Assembly (NCBI GenBank): GCA_963855995.1
Contig: OY979729.1
Span: forward strand, 7,396,115 to 7,460,114
DNA: 64,000 nt
Source: Muricea muricata
Lineage: Eukaryota; Cnidaria; Anthozoa; Malacalcyonacea; Plexauridae
Direction: 5' to 3'
Shown here in pieces: positions 32,641 through 46,478 of this stretch. The first letter of the stretch is position 1. Every line of letters starts with the position of its first letter. The notes under the pieces are model-generated. The model searched no databases, had not been told where the DNA came from, and saw only the letters and a program-made list of their open reading frames with translations. The translations under genes were made by a program, and so were the position numbers.

Positions 32641-33276
32641 AATTTGATATTCACCATGCAAACATACAAGGAACTATAAAAGATACTGGATATTGTTCTT
32701 TTTACGTTGGTAACACATGGGTTCGTTTTTGCATACCACATCGTCCAATATTTTGAAGGAAGTAAACAAGTTTATTCTGGTTAAACCGCTATTTGATACG
32801 CGCGATTGCTATTTGTCGGTTAATCGTTGACTAAATGTGAGCCCACGATGTAAACAAAAGGTTGGTAGTATTCATGAATAATTACGACAATTCTTTAACA
32901 ATGCTCTAAGTTTTTCATTGTTTTAGTTTTTGTTTTCTTAGGTTCCTTGACGAAACTAATGATGGTTTGGCCTAATTATTCATCAAAACTACCAGCACAA
33001 AATAAAATAATTTTTTGAGGCATGAAACATATATTCTGATTTATTGATTGTTTCCGTAATTAAGTCCTTGTAATTGGTGCAAAAGATGTTCGCATTTATG
33101 TACAGTGAAAGTACTTTTGAATCATTAATTCTGATTTCGAACCGAACAATTGCACAAAATAATTCGCCTCGGAAGAGGAATTTGGATGTAACCAAGAAAC
33201 CAAATGCAGAACGTGCGCAATGAAAGAGGAATGTAAATACTGCAGAGCCTTATTTTCTTGTTTCCGTATCATAAGT

Positions 33277-33295
33277 GGGGGGGGGGGGAGGGGGG
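33277..33295. repeat. G-rich tract (12 G, A, 6 G)
   Basis: A G-run interrupted once by A, in otherwise featureless intron DNA. Confidence 0.93.
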
Positions 33296-33631
33296 TCGGA
33301 AGAGTGGGCATCATATTTCCTAGGAAATATCTTTGGGGACAAATTTCCTTGTACACGAAACACGGCCCGCTTAAAATGTGCGTCCCAAAAAACAAATGTT
33401 AGTGGCTAACAAATTACAAATTCGTGGGTTTTTTAAGCATGGCTGATATAATGTAAAAATTGCTTTTGCTTGCATTGGTATATGCATGTTAGGAAACGAC
33501 AAATTATTCGAGCAAGGTACAAATGCAGCTTCCGAACAAGAATATCGTTTCATAGGCTAAATAAACCACGAGTTGCCTTAGTTGAAGCATTTTAAGCCTA
33601 TTTCATCAATCAACGAGAAAGATTTTTATGG

Positions 33632-34713
33632 ATGCATCCACGTTCGCAAATTATGTTCCACATAGTCGATCAACAACACAACGATGAACTGTGGTACGTA
33701 AATTTTCGAGTGAGAAAAAGAACGTTTCAATTTATTTTAGACAAAATTCACCAAGAAATATCTCGTAAAAGTAATCCATGCGTGACCCAGTTACAGGAAA
33801 ACGACCTCTGGCTCTAACGTTGTGCTATTTACCCCCTATCGCGAGCATCGAACAGTTACAAATCTGTTTGGCGTGTCTCGGTTTGTGTGTCAGTGCGTAC
33901 GAGAAGTAAGCCGTGTGATAATAAAGCGCTTTCCAAAGCCCACCACCTTCCCTAAGGGAGACGACCTTCTTAATGTTCTCCAAGATTACGAAGAAAAGTG
34001 AGGATTTCTTATGTGCACTGGTGCAATAGATGGCACACACGGTCACACGTACCAATAATAGCACCAGCTGATCGATAGCAACATAGAATACGTGAATCGT
34101 AAAGGCTGTCATAGTATTGTCATGCAAGCAGTAACTGACTGCAATTACATGTTCCGGGATGTAGTGATAGGATGCCCTGGTAGCGTCCAACTATGATGCA
34201 CGGGTTCTTTCTAACTCTACAATTCTCACAAAGGGACGTGAGAAACGTCTTTTTCCTAATGATCTCGTTAACAAAAATTGGCGGAGTCAAAATAGCACCT
34301 TAACCCTTGGGCGAACCAGCTTACCCTCTCTTACCATAATTGATCGAGGGATATCCCAGTAAGGAAACCACTGAAAGGCGGAAGACGTTTAACTACAACC
34401 TGGTGCGAGAATGACAGTCGAAGATACCTTCAGAAGATGGAAAGGGAGATACACAAGGTTCAGAAACAGATTAGATAAGGAACTAGCTTCTGCAGTTGAT
34501 GTTATCCACGCGTCATGTGTTTTGCATAATATTTGCAAACTTCAGAAAAAGAAATTTATGCCGAACTGGCAGGCGGCGGACGCTCTTCAAGACGCTGTTA
34601 TCGCAGAGCCAATGAATGAAATTGAAGCACAACATGCCGACAATATTCTCGATGCTCTGACAGAGTATTTTTCTTATAACAGTTTTCAGTCCGAATGTTT
34701 AATGGTCAAGTAG
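33632..34713 (+). pseudogene. PIF/Harbinger transposase (DDE_Tnp_4 type), inactivated
   Basis: Plus-strand blocks across several frames: an N-terminal helix region (RVRKRTFQFILDKIHQEI); after frameshifts, TGAIDGTH around 34015 (first catalytic Asp); the NYMFRDVVIG region near 34145, after which the second Asp is in YDARV; FLMISLTKIGG and YPLLP; and finally TVEDTFRRWKGRYTRF, with the catalytic Glu, and VIHASCVLHNICKLQ (34411-34713). The order and spacing fit Harbinger transposases. At least four frame changes are needed. The partner MADF/Myb-like protein of Harbinger elements was not seen. Confidence 0.82.
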
Positions 34714-37335
34714 TACGAGCGATGCTGTCACGTTGTTGTGGATTGGAGTTAAGAACTGTAGACAGTATGGTAATTATATTGCTGCATGGTAACCAGTGAT
34801 CACAACAGGAGACTGTTACGCCTATGTTGATAACATCATACGTAGCTTGCTGAGCTCATGTATTATTTTCAACCGAAAATAAGTTTGCTATCGTATATTA
34901 TTGCGCGTTGTCTTGTTGTAAATGATAATAGATATAGATCACATACAACCCATGCAGTGCAAAGTAATGTATTAAACAACTATTGAAATTTGGTATAGCA
35001 ACGCCCATCTTGGACTTCAAATGTAGTCAACGGAGAAATACTAAGTTCTTTCATTAGTTGAGGTTAAATAATGACTTTTCTTGTCAATGACTTTACCATT
35101 GTCTATTTACTTGTTATTTCAGTAGGGACCTTACTGTCAGAGTTACTAATACTACTCTAAAAAATTATTGATGCTGTGAAGAAATGTGGTTTATTAGATA
35201 GATGTAATTTTATTCTCATAATTATTGAGTTTTCAAGCATTATTTGTACATAAAATGAAATTGACAATAAATTTGTTCATTTTTTTATAAATATATGGGT
35301 GTTAACCTGCGACCTAGAGAATGAGGCAAAGGCTCAGGGTAAGACAGGAGAACATCTCCAATGAATGAAGTCTAGGTTAAACTTGTCTAGGCAAGCTCTG
35401 TATGGTGGCCTTAACTTTAAATTGCCAAATTATTTACTCGATTTCCTAACAAAGGTTAGCTATAGCTATCTGTAGCAAATATCATCATGATGCACACGTG
35501 CAAACATTCTGCTGCTGGTCGAGGGAAGGAACACGATGTTTAAGAGATGTGATTTCCATTACTCAACGTAATATACATTTGCAAACCTGACTGAAAAAAT
35601 TCACCAGCAGTTACAAATAATATATTTTGCAGATGGTCATATGACCACAAACACTAGAAAAACTATTGTCTTCCAAAATGAATCACAACTATAGCTGTTA
35701 AGATTTAGGCAGGTTGCAACATAAGCTGTTGAGTTTCATTTGTTATGTTTTTTCATGCATGAAGTATACAGAACTCATTGATGTAAAATCTTTATGAATT
35801 ATATTTTAAACGCATTGCACGGTAAAAATATTGACTTAATTGGCTCCATAAGGCATAAGTACTCAAGCCCGTATTTGATCTTTAAATACCATCGTTCCAC
35901 CATTGCCGATTTGACGGCATGTGAGCATCACACCGGGCGCGCGTCGTACTATATGCATAAATATCTAAAGTTGTTGATTTTTTTAGAGAAAACACCGTGT
36001 GGAAAATGTAATTAGTACCTTACAACTACAATCACTGAATAGAAAAATATGTAATACTAATAGTGATTCAATAAAGCAGTTGGATTGCTCGAGCAGTACC
36101 CATTTAACACTTGTATAATCTGTTTGTTGAGATTATAAGGTTGTGGAGATCAAAATAATTTATGTCCGGTTGAACGCAGTGAATTAGAACGTAAATATTT
36201 TCACAAGCCATCTCTTGTATTAACTATGGTCACTGGTATTGTGGCTGTGAGATGTTTCAACATGTTTTGATTTCGGATGCGTGCCAGATTATGGTTTTCA
36301 TGTCAGAATGCATTTTGTTGCTACGGAGATATCTATACAATATAATGTAAAGTAGGTACCATACAATCATGGCAAAGATTGTCAGTTGTGTTGAAAACAA
36401 GTGGGAAGCTAAATTTTATATCTCACATGCAAATCTTGACATGTTTTAAACCATCGCACTCCCACACAATGTTGAATGGATAACACATTTCACAAAGCTT
36501 TGCTGCGAGTGATCTATCAGTGAAAAAAATTCTTGGCAGCGCGGGTATTATATACGATAACTTTTGCCATGATTATACAATAGTTGAAATAAACCGCGCA
36601 AAGAATACCACGTATCGATGTGTAGAACAATTTGAGAAATGCACAGAAACCTGCCTTACGATATGTACATAATGTATCAAAATGGGAACGATTAACAAAC
36701 CAAAAATGTTTTCACTTCAAAGTAACAAAGAACGAAAAATAAATACGTACTTAATAATTGTTTCCATTTTTTGTTGGAAACCCTCAGTACATAGGATAGT
36801 ATTTGTTTGTTTTTGGGCAGCTGAAGTATTTTGACGTCATAAAATTTAACAAGACGCCTGCTAAGGCGTTCACTCCGCCTGCCAAACGAAAATGGGCACA
36901 AAACCAGGCAGGGCTGTAACTAGAGCGTTCATTGGGGGTGGGGTATATTCACTTATTTCTGTTCTGCCCAACTAATTCCTTTTTAAATCAATTATTATTA
37001 GGGTACCTTCCAAGGCATCTTAAGACATTGCTAGCTCATCTTATGTAATCACTAAGATAACCAAAAATCAATGTCTGAGTGACCTGCCAGGCACTCTGTC
37101 CAGAGTCCTAGTAGGATTGCAGTTTTTAGAATTTAATTTAAATTAAAGACTTTCATAGTACATATGTTAAACAAGATTCTTTTGCCATAATACCACCAAC
37201 ATATAGCTGTTTTATTTTGCAAGTAAAGAAAATTTTACTAAAAGTGTATACAATACATCAATCTATTAAATCCATCAATTTATTAAATCTATTCTGTAGC
37301 ACACTGCCTGAAGTCTCCACGATATAATTTGTTGG
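34714..37335. other. Intron 2: no gene seen
   Basis: Open frames at 35794-36015 and 36692-36901 have no recognisable domain. CAGGGCTGTAACTAGAGCG at 36910 looks like a hAT-type terminus, but its partner was not found. Confidence 0.35.
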
Positions 37336-37339
37336 GAAA

Positions 37340-37870
37340 ATGTTGGCTAGCCTTTTGATATATTGACAAGCTTTGAATTAGATATTTGATGTGTTGATAA
37401 GGTGTCAGGTAAATATTTGGCCTGTTTATTAAATGTTGGTAAGGATTTTGACTAGTTGACAAGTTTTCGACCAGACTTTTCACATGTTGATAAGATCTGA
37501 GTTAGTCTTTTGATATGTGGACAAGCTTTGAAATGGACTTTTGACATGTTGATATGCTCCTAGTTAGACTTTTGGCATGTTGACAACATGTCGGTTAGGT
37601 TTTTGGCTTGTTGACAAGATGTCAGTTAGGCTTTTGGCTTGTTGACAAGATGTTGGTTAGGCTTTTGGCTTGTTGACAAGATGTCGGTAATGCTTTTCGC
37701 TTGTTGACAAGATGTCGGTTAGGCTTTTGGCTTGGTGACAAGATGTCGGTTAGGCTTTTGGCTTGTTGACAAGATGTCGGTTAGGCTTTTGGCTTGTTGA
37801 CAAGATGTCGGTTAGACTTTGACCTGTACATGCCCACAAGTTGTCAGTTAGACTTTCGACATGCTGACAA
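37340..37870. repeat. 31-bp minisatellite
   Basis: A tandem array of a 31-bp unit starting TGACAAGATGTCGGTTAGGC and ending TTTTGGCTTGT. About eight copies between 37570 and 37820 are nearly identical. Copies grow progressively more diverged outward on both sides, as expected of an array homogenised at its centre. There are no spacers, so it is not CRISPR-like. Confidence 0.95.
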
Positions 37871-40425
37871 AGTATTTACTTCCAGAAAGCTTCAGGTGTC
37901 AGTTAAAACATTGGTATATAGGCAGGGTGTCTGATAAAGTTTTGGCAAATTGAGAAAGTGCCAGTTGAAATTTTACTAAATTTAAGTTAGAATTTAAGTT
38001 AAATTTTGTTCCTTTTTTTATTTTGCATTTTTGAGTTTTTTTCTTGCTATATTAATAATTATAGCAACAATCTTTGCTGTAATCGACTTAAAAGTATTTC
38101 TGTGATCTGTATTTTCTGTGATATCCAATTTGAAATCCTTTCTCTGAGTCAACTATTCAACAATAAACATGTCAATTTTTTTATAAAGAAAGTTATTATA
38201 AATACTATAGGTAAAGACTAAAATGCCGCACTCAGCTATGACTGTTGACGTTCTAACAAAACAAGTATTAAAATCGCTCATAAAAAAAAACAAAAATTAA
38301 AAAAAATACTGAGCTATTAAGTTTGAAGTCTGAAGTATCCACGATATAATTTGTTGGGAACTTTAGACTAACATAATATTATGTATTTCTGGAACTGGAT
38401 TGTAAAATGTCTCTTACCTTTTATAATTACATGAGATCCTACAAGCAAATAAATCATTTTGCACGAAATATTAGCATCTCAACATAGGTAGAAATAGAAC
38501 ACCAAGGAAAGCAATCACAACGTGTTTAGAATTAGGAACACATTTCCTAGACTCACTCCTTAATCATGGAATGATGGAGTTTATCAAAATTTGCCGTTTT
38601 AAAACATTTCTGGAGCAATGTTTTGATAAAGAACCTTCCTGTCCCTTTTTGTTAACTATTACATGTTAAAAAAAGTGTTTTGTATGTAGATATTTCAGTA
38701 GAATTTGCGTTTGATTCTTGTGTAGAAATTTCTAAATTTCCTTAAAAGTAGGAATAAACCAGAAAATGACGGAAACACGCTCTCAAAACTTCACCGCGAC
38801 ACATCGCTGGAATATGTCGTTTTAAAGCATTTTGCATGAGAATCTTTGCACGTAAAACCTTCTTGCGGTTTAGATGTTCTAGCATGCATGTTTAAATGCG
38901 TGTTTTGTTGACACATTTCGCTAGAAATTGAGTTTAAACGCCGTGTTTAGGTCGGCTCACGCGGTTTGTGCCAGCGGTATCACCCATGAGCGCTGCACCG
39001 ACTTCTGACACCGAAAAAAAATAAAAAAAAAAAAACAGAAACGGGGCGAATTTAAAACTCCGCCTCGCCTACGGCAGGCGGAGTAATTAAGCAGATCAAA
39101 AATACAAAGTATTTCAATAACGATACACTGCCCGGTGTCTCGGAGCGAGATGTAACTCTAAAAGTAACTATACTAAACGGGAGAAATTTGGCCATATGAC
39201 ATAAAAAATTTCCGTGTATATCGGCCGTAAAAACAGGCAATCAACTGCTGATTAAATGAATGTAGGTTGATGGGAAATGTGCCTATCATACTCTATTTAT
39301 TGGCGAACCCCTACATGATTCTCGTACCTTAATTGTTGAGAAATATTCTGTGAACTGGCTGAGGAGCGGCTCCTATTAACCTTTTTATGATCGGTTTGGG
39401 CGACTAGACGAAGTAAGCTTCTGTTCTCAAATTTTAAAAAATCTTTTCTGATGATTAAAATTTGGTATCTGATGGACCAAGGTGAAATTGGGCCTGTGCT
39501 TAACCATCTAGGGAAGGAAGTAAATCTGTTATTCCAAAGCAATTAGAAGACAGTATGCTTATGATTTTCGTGCAAAGAGTTTATTTTCGCAATAGATTTC
39601 CTTAATTAGAGCCTATGATTCTATGAGATTACACTGTAGCCTTAATTAAGATACCTAGAGCATCTACGCGTAGAGACAGAGTATTGAAGAATTTTCCTGC
39701 AAAGGAATGAGAATATTTAATATCCTATATCACTCCAATATTAAAGAATCGTTTGCATCGACAACATGGTGATGTAACTGAGAAAATCCTTAAGTAAATA
39801 TATTGTTATGGGTTGATGAAAAGTACTTGCCTAAAAAATGTTCTTGCTTGCAAAATTTAAAGTTCCAGTCAAACGCGCATTGCAGAGCTTCTGCATGAAG
39901 ATCAAAATCGGCGCATAGTTGTTTTAGCCTCAATGAAGAGTGGTGCTCACGACTAGTTTAGTAAACAATGTATTTGTTGCAATGACCGTAACAATTTATA
40001 AAATTTGATTAAAATACCGAACATTTTTTTACCTATTTCAGTTTTATGTGCATGAAAGAGTGCTTCTTAAGAGCACATTTGTAAAATAAGCTAAAAAACA
40101 AACTCCGCGGTTATGACAGAAGCCTATTGGCAAGTTATACTGATCTTTTCAAGTAAGTTAATCAGTGCATAAATATATGCAGCAGGTAAACTGATTAAAT
40201 CAGATCTGCCCAAACAGAATTAAGTTAGTAAATTGCATGAAGCAAAGAATCTTCGTCTTATATATTTTGAAATTTGTTTGTTCGCATTTAGCTCATGCAT
40301 TCCTAAATTTCCACACTTAGAGAAAACAAAGGGGTAATGACCAGGTTTTCACAAAACAGTCGTAGATGTTTCATTCTCAAAGTGTAAGGAGGCGATAGAG
40401 TACAAAATCTGACACGGTACGCCAC
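37871..40425. other. Intron 2: no gene seen
   Basis: AT-rich. Contains an A-rich run at 39015-39035 and a small inverted pair CTCCGCCT...AGGCGGAG at 39060-39083. Open frames up to 81 codons have no recognisable domain. Confidence 0.4.
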
Positions 40426-40429
40426 ACCG

Positions 40430-41267
40430 CCTCTAAATGGTGAAAGAAATAAAAAAATTAGCATGCATTACCAACGAAGTGAAATGGCTGGAACAAATCA
40501 TTGGAAACCATACTTTGTCTATCAAACAGATGGCACAAAATATTAACAATTATTTTGCAAATGTATCAGTAAAAATTATCGATTAGAGGCGGTTCCCATT
40601 AATCAACCATTTAATGTTTCGACCTTTTTTGCTTAAAAGGTTTTGACCTGGTCAACCACGCTGATTACACAGGGTGGGCATTTGTAATTCACGTGCCCTT
40701 ATTCCTAGTACAAGTAGGAGTCTAGCCAGGCCTAAACCAATCAATGAGGGGGCGGGCGGCAATCATCCTACACGATGAAGAAACTAATCATTTTCACGCT
40801 GCCCCCCCCCCCCCCTGTATTTCTACCCGGTTTGAAACAAATTACAAATCTGGTATACGGTGCTTGTAAACCGATTGATCTAAGACTGGAAGCAGACTAT
40901 TATGATAACTATGCTGACGATTTGGCAAATATAAAATTATTCTGAGATGTTAACCTGCCCTATAACGCCGCTATAATTGGTCAATGATGCACACACGATG
41001 AAGCCAGAGCATGCGTTTTATAAAATGTGTGAGAAAAGGTTGAGAGAATTTCTTCAATACAGACTACCATTTAAGGCTACATTCGCAAGCACGCAATTGA
41101 AAGAGTATCTTCCTACAAAACTAATTAGGGATCTCTCTTGGAACACAAAGATTAAAGATATTATAAAAAAAGCTAAGCAAAGATTATACATCCTGTCTAC
41201 GCTACTAAAAACAAGGATCAAACTTTCGGAGCTAGTAACGGTCTACTCGAGGATCCAATTGCGCTGA
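40430..41267 (+). pseudogene. LINE-type (non-LTR) retrotransposon pol fragment
   Basis: At 40440-40590 the frame reads VKEIKKLACITNEVKW and NINNYFANVS, the linker between endonuclease and RT in many LINE pol proteins. At 40977-41265 it reads MKPEHAFYKMC and then LIRDLSWNTKIKDIIKKAKQ and RLYILSTLLKTRI with SELVTVYSRIQL, the RT C-terminal thumb region. The catalytic RT centre between them is deleted or decayed, and a poly-C run lies in the middle (40802-40815). The clade is not determined. Confidence 0.7.
40802..40815. repeat. Poly-C tract (14 C)
   Basis: It lies within the decayed LINE fragment. Confidence 0.95.
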
Positions 41268-43635
41268 TGTCATAATCCTTGAGTTGCGTTTCAGATTGTT
41301 AGTTAGATACTTTTAATTAAAATATTTTTTTATTCAAAGTTTCTAAGTCATATAGAGTCAAAGTTTACGAGTATGTTTGAATGACACAGAATTAATCACT
41401 CTTACATTTGTGTTGCCATAGTAACTTAAGAATTACTTCCAATCAGGAAAATGTGTTTGCGCACTTTAACATGCACAAAACATGCACGTAATATCAAACG
41501 CAGGATAGAAAATATTATACGAATATATATAAATGTATACTAATAGTAAACTTTACTAAGTTGTACTTTTTGCCGGCTGTAATACCTGTGCAGAACTGTT
41601 TTATAGCTATCATCATAGTATCATGGATATTGCCGTGATATATAACAACATTAAAAATTTAGAATTCATTCGGTATTAAATTCAGAAGAATTTTTGTGAA
41701 GGTGAACGAGAAGCTATTGAAGAAAACAAACTGTTTGCAATCATTAAAATAACTTAATAAATAGAGAAATATATATGCCATTGAAACGCACAAAATAGAG
41801 TAAACCAATTGCATACCATTATTTGCTCTCGGTGAAGTCATGGTTTATCATGGCTGTTCTACATTGAACTCGATTTCTTGGGTTTTAATAATTATATCTT
41901 AGTGTTTTAAAACCATGCGCTTGTTTGAGCAAATGGTGTAAGCACCCGATCTTTCTAAAATTAGCAAAGGTTGAAAAATTATTTTATAAGTCTACCTTAA
42001 AAGCTTATATGATTGAAATGGAGCAATCGGAGTGAGGACCTTTTCGACTAATGTTGTCAATATTTCAACATTTTATCAAAATACACATTATTTAAATGTT
42101 TGTACAAATATATAGTTTGTGCACCAGACGCCCACTGTGACGGCATGGGTATGCAAAGAGCATATTAGAATCATCGCAGTTGTTGAATATGCTGTACTGG
42201 TGTGGTTATCCAGCCATCCATTGGTTTTTCGGCCAATAATTTTCCGGGTGTAGTCGGCAACTTACCTGACTGTCGTGAAAATTGCCCAAGTTTAGTTTGT
42301 TACTGATAGTCATATATAAACGTCATTTCAATGGACTCGAAGTGCTGCCTTTTCTGTTGTACAAGATTACTTTTGTCCTCCATGTTTCTCAGATGGCACT
42401 ATAATTCATTGTTCGACACTGGCAATGTGTAAATACTTCAAAGGTGAAGCAAATACTACAAAAGAAAAGTTGTTATAGAAAACAACATTATCAGTTCTAT
42501 ATACACCGATGTGAAAAACTGCACGTGAAAAACCAACAAGCAAGGTCTTAAAATAAACAATAATGAGAAAATGTGTCCTGTTTATTTTTCTATTACACCC
42601 GGCGTTTTAGCCGTCTGGCTTTAGCCATCCAGTCAATAAGGGCACCTAAGAAATGATGCAGATGCAGTGCATAAGGCAGCGACATCTCGAGAAATACTTC
42701 GTCGCAATGGTTTAATGTAGGTTTTAAACATCTAGTTTCTATCCAGGAAGGCACAGGAAGTACTCGAAGGATCTAAGACATCATGACGTCAGAAAGTTTT
42801 TTAACAAGGCTAAAAATGTTTGAAAACGTTAAGAGGTCTTGGATATTTTTAAGAGTTCTGGGTCCTCAGTCTTATCGTTGCGCCACTGCACTTTTTCTAG
42901 TACACTTTTAACCTAGTTAGTACAGTACTTTGACAACTATTCCCCCGACTGTGAAGAGAATATACACCCTGCCCGGTACGCCCAGGAATCAGTCCCAGAA
43001 TATCTAGATATTACCTTGGAAAGAGTAAAAGATGGCACTGACGATAATAAGGGGCTCAGGGTCTCTTATAACGAGTTATTGAAAAGAACCGACCTAGAAA
43101 AAACACATTAGAAAGCAAATAACATTCTGTAAAAGGTTTGCAAATGAGCAACAAATTATTAGGACCTCCCAGATGTGTGTTAAAGAAATGAAAGCTATAG
43201 TATTGGGCACAACTGATAGGCTTTTAAATTCAAGTATTAATAGATTATAATCAGACTTGTAACCTTTAAAACTCTATGTTAATCAAGTGCTAACTTAACT
43301 TAGGACAGGCTGCAAGCATTTTAATAAATATTTAATAAATCAGGGACGTGTCGAGCGTGCTGAGTGAGGGAGATTACACCTCAACGAGTTTTCGATTCGG
43401 ATAGTCAAGAGTTTTTCGAAAGCCTATGTCTAAAAATGTGGAGGCTCTCAAATTCAAATAATCGGAGAATAAATTCTTACATAATTAATTTCACAGCTTT
43501 GAACTGCTTCATGTTAATTAAGGAATGTCTGTAAAAAAGAAACACTAGGAAGAATTCAAAGAAAGAAGAAAACAACAAAATGTTGCATGCTAGCGTATCT
43601 TATCAATGTTATCATGTTCTTTTTTGTCTCTGTTT
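41268..43635. other. Intron 2: no gene seen
   Basis: AT-rich. One 60-codon frame (41659-41841, minus) is hydrophobic by chance composition. No TIR, repeat or domain was recognised. Confidence 0.4.
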
Positions 43636-43639
43636 TTGC

Positions 43640-43985
43640 TGTCAAGTTTACCTGGCTTATCCAAGCATACAACCACAGGCACACCGACTTTGCGATTGAT
43701 GCTGAATTATTTTCCCACTCAGTCTAGGATCTGCATATGATTTAATTAGCATTCCATTTAGGACAGAGTATTCAACTGTTTTAGGAGAAGTTCACCATGA
43801 CCGTCAACATAGTAAGGCTGCCTGAGAATCAATCTGGGACGAAACATCAAACTTACCACACCAAAAAACAACGCTTTTGCAACAGTGGTATCTACCAAAG
43901 CATAAAAGCTTAAGTCATTCTGAAGTTCTTACCCAGATCGAACAGATATCACGTTTTTAGCGGTGATCATTGGGAAGTATGAAGT
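43640..43985 (+). repeat. Diverged relative of the 45-48 kb foldback arm
   Basis: GTCTAGGATCTG, GCATTCCATTTAGGACAGAG, CAACTGTTTTAGG, AGTTCACCATGA and GGGACGAAACATC occur in the same order and spacing as in the left arm at 45.56-45.67 kb. AAAGCATAAAAGCTTAAGTC and TCTGAAGTTCTTACCC continue the likeness. It is an older single-arm remnant. Confidence 0.6.
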
Positions 43986-44770
43986 TCCTAGCATTGATAC
44001 TTAAAGAAATAGCCATGCAATACCCGTGGCACAGTATAGGGAATGAACATTTGGACCACTCAGCAGTGCAACATGTCCCCCTATTTTTATGCAATTAATT
44101 GTTCCAATCACAGATAATGGCCAGACAGCCAGTTCAGCGTTTTTATTGGTCAGAAAATGCGTCAAAAAAACGTCCGCGGAAAAACGTCTGCGTATGCGTC
44201 AATTTAATTGACATTGGTGCTGCGAACATATTATTGAAGCTATAAAAGTGTTCTGAATATTTAAAATGGAAGCCTAAAGGAGTGACCCAGATGGTAGCCT
44301 ATTATAATATAGCTATGATGAATCCTGAACACTCATTGCTTGAGAGCCCTGTTGATATATTAAACTGTATGCCAACAAGGAAAATTTCTCGTCGCATGCG
44401 TTCAAGTTATTTTATATTTTTGTTGCTATACTGTTTCGGACGTAGTAGCTAAGACAATCATTATTTTATTCTGTTAATTAATACGAGTAATTTATGCATG
44501 TTGATTTACATATTTAATCTGATTACCCGCTGATTCATTGATGATTCGCACGCCGTAATTCGATATAGGATAAGAATAGCTTTGCGCAAAGTGTGCGACA
44601 ATAACAAAATGCGCTCAGACGTTTAGATAAAACTCGAACAGAGATAGTTCCAGGCTGTAGAGATCCACTCTTCAGAATGATAGGATATATAATGTCCAAT
44701 TTCAAATATAATTACTGAAAAATCTCTACGGTTTGAGTATGATTTCGTTCATTGGCAACATATACAATTA
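43986..44770. other. Intron 2: no gene seen
   Basis: AT-rich sequence between two repeats. Nothing was recognised. Confidence 0.35.
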
Positions 44771-44966
44771 AAGAAATATAAAACTTTTCTCCCTGTTGAT
44801 ATGCAGTTATATCAACCCTCCTAATTGAAAAAACTTGAAATTTTGTGAAGACACTCCGCCCTGCGGCCGTACGTTGTGTTTCCATCAAATTTCTCGTTTT
44901 TCCAATTTCTACTCGTGTTGATATAACTGTATATGAACACAGAAAATGTTTTATATTTATAGAGAA
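44771..44966. repeat. Inverted-repeat hairpin, possible MITE
   Basis: AAGAAATATAAAACTTTTCT and GATATGCAGTTATATCAA at the left pair with TTGATATAACTGTATATG and ACAGAAAATGTTTTATATT at the right (arms about 45 bp). The loop contains GCCCTGCGGCCGTACG. Confidence 0.6.
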
Positions 44967-46468
44967 AGACAAAGACAAGAAATATAAAACATTTCCACCA
45001 CTTAAATAATATAGTATTCACCATATTTTAAAACAGTTTTGACCAGATTTTCCTGGTTTAACCATCGATAAATAATGACAGAGCCGTGGCCTTGACATTT
45101 TTACGACGATACATGAAGGCTGATTAGTGAATAGAGACTAAAAATTGAACTTGTATTCCAAGCTTAACACACATCCTAATCTACAGCATTATTTGCTAAA
45201 TTCTAGTTCCAGCACAACCCGTCTACTAATAATTTTCTATTACAGGGACCACAGAGCAATTTTTGGATTGAGGGGGCCGAATGCTTAGCTTCCCAGGGGC
45301 GGAAGGGGGCCAGGGCAACAATCAAGTCCCCATTCTTGCTTCGTTCTTTTTCAACTTTTTTCCGTTTTTTTCATTTTTTAAGTTTTTTCCTTAAACTATC
45401 TTGCAGTTGCGACGTGTTCATGTTTCTTGTTTGGGTTCTTTATTAGTAAATACTGGAAAAAATATATGTATGTTATTTCGACGCCAATCCTTTTGCTCGA
45501 TGTCAGAGTGCGTCTTCCCAAAATCACAGCCAAAATGTTAATGAGGTGCTCTTGATCTGTAGTCTAGGACCTGTCAAGGACTTTGCATGCGTTTCATTTA
45601 CCCCACATAATCTCAACTGTTTTGGGGTGAGTTCACCATGACGAACAAGGACGGGACGAAATATCCGAAAACGACACCTGCAGAAATAACCCTCTCGTTA
45701 GGACTACAACTTCTGAATCATTAGAGATACATTTGTTTTTAAGCTTTTATGGTGTTCAGAGTGGTCACATTAGGGGTGGTTGTTAGGAAGCAAAAAATCT
45801 CTAGCTTTAATATATTCCAAGAATATGGTCATACCTTATCATGGGAAAATTGCTGAATATGCATAATTTAAGTTACAACATTGGCAAAGTGGATTATTTA
45901 TATTTTTTACGAAAATTTTTTCACTGTTGTCAAACTTCACACTTGTTTAAACATAATTCTCGTATTCTACATAACAGAGCATGCAAACCTGCCGATATAT
46001 AGTGCCGATAAATTTACTCACCGACGCCATTTTGCGAATTCGGCCTTGTGTTGCAGATTCCTTAGCTTTTCACGGTCGTATACTTCACACGAGTTTTAAC
46101 TGTAGCACACGAACAAACGGTAATGTGGTAAACTTTGGAAGCAAAAATTAAACAATTCGACTCGCAGGTTTTGATGCAAACCACTCTGAAGAAATTCCAT
46201 CACGGGGCAACCGGTCGCCAATTTCAAAACACACACGAACTGCACGAAAAGAACGCGCGAACTTGATGACAGGGGGGATTGCACATTTTCACGATCGACG
46301 CTCGTGCGAGGACCTGAATATAACCAAGAAAGTAATGTTGTTTAGCACAAGATACTTGTTTTTGAATTGTTTCTCAAAAATATTTTTGACATGTTTATGT
46401 TGAAAATAGCGATCTGAAGAGCTTGCTTTCATTCGACTCATGGGTTTGCTGTGGTCCTCGCACGAAAA

Positions 46469-46478
46469 CCCCCCCCCC
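46469..46478. repeat. Poly-C tract (10 C)
   Basis: It lies near the centre of the foldback palindrome. The mirrored position on the left arm (46271-46277) is a G-run. Confidence 0.93.

Noticed and set aside
37570-37820. CRISPR-like array of 31-bp units
   Set aside because: There are no spacers. It is an ordinary minisatellite.
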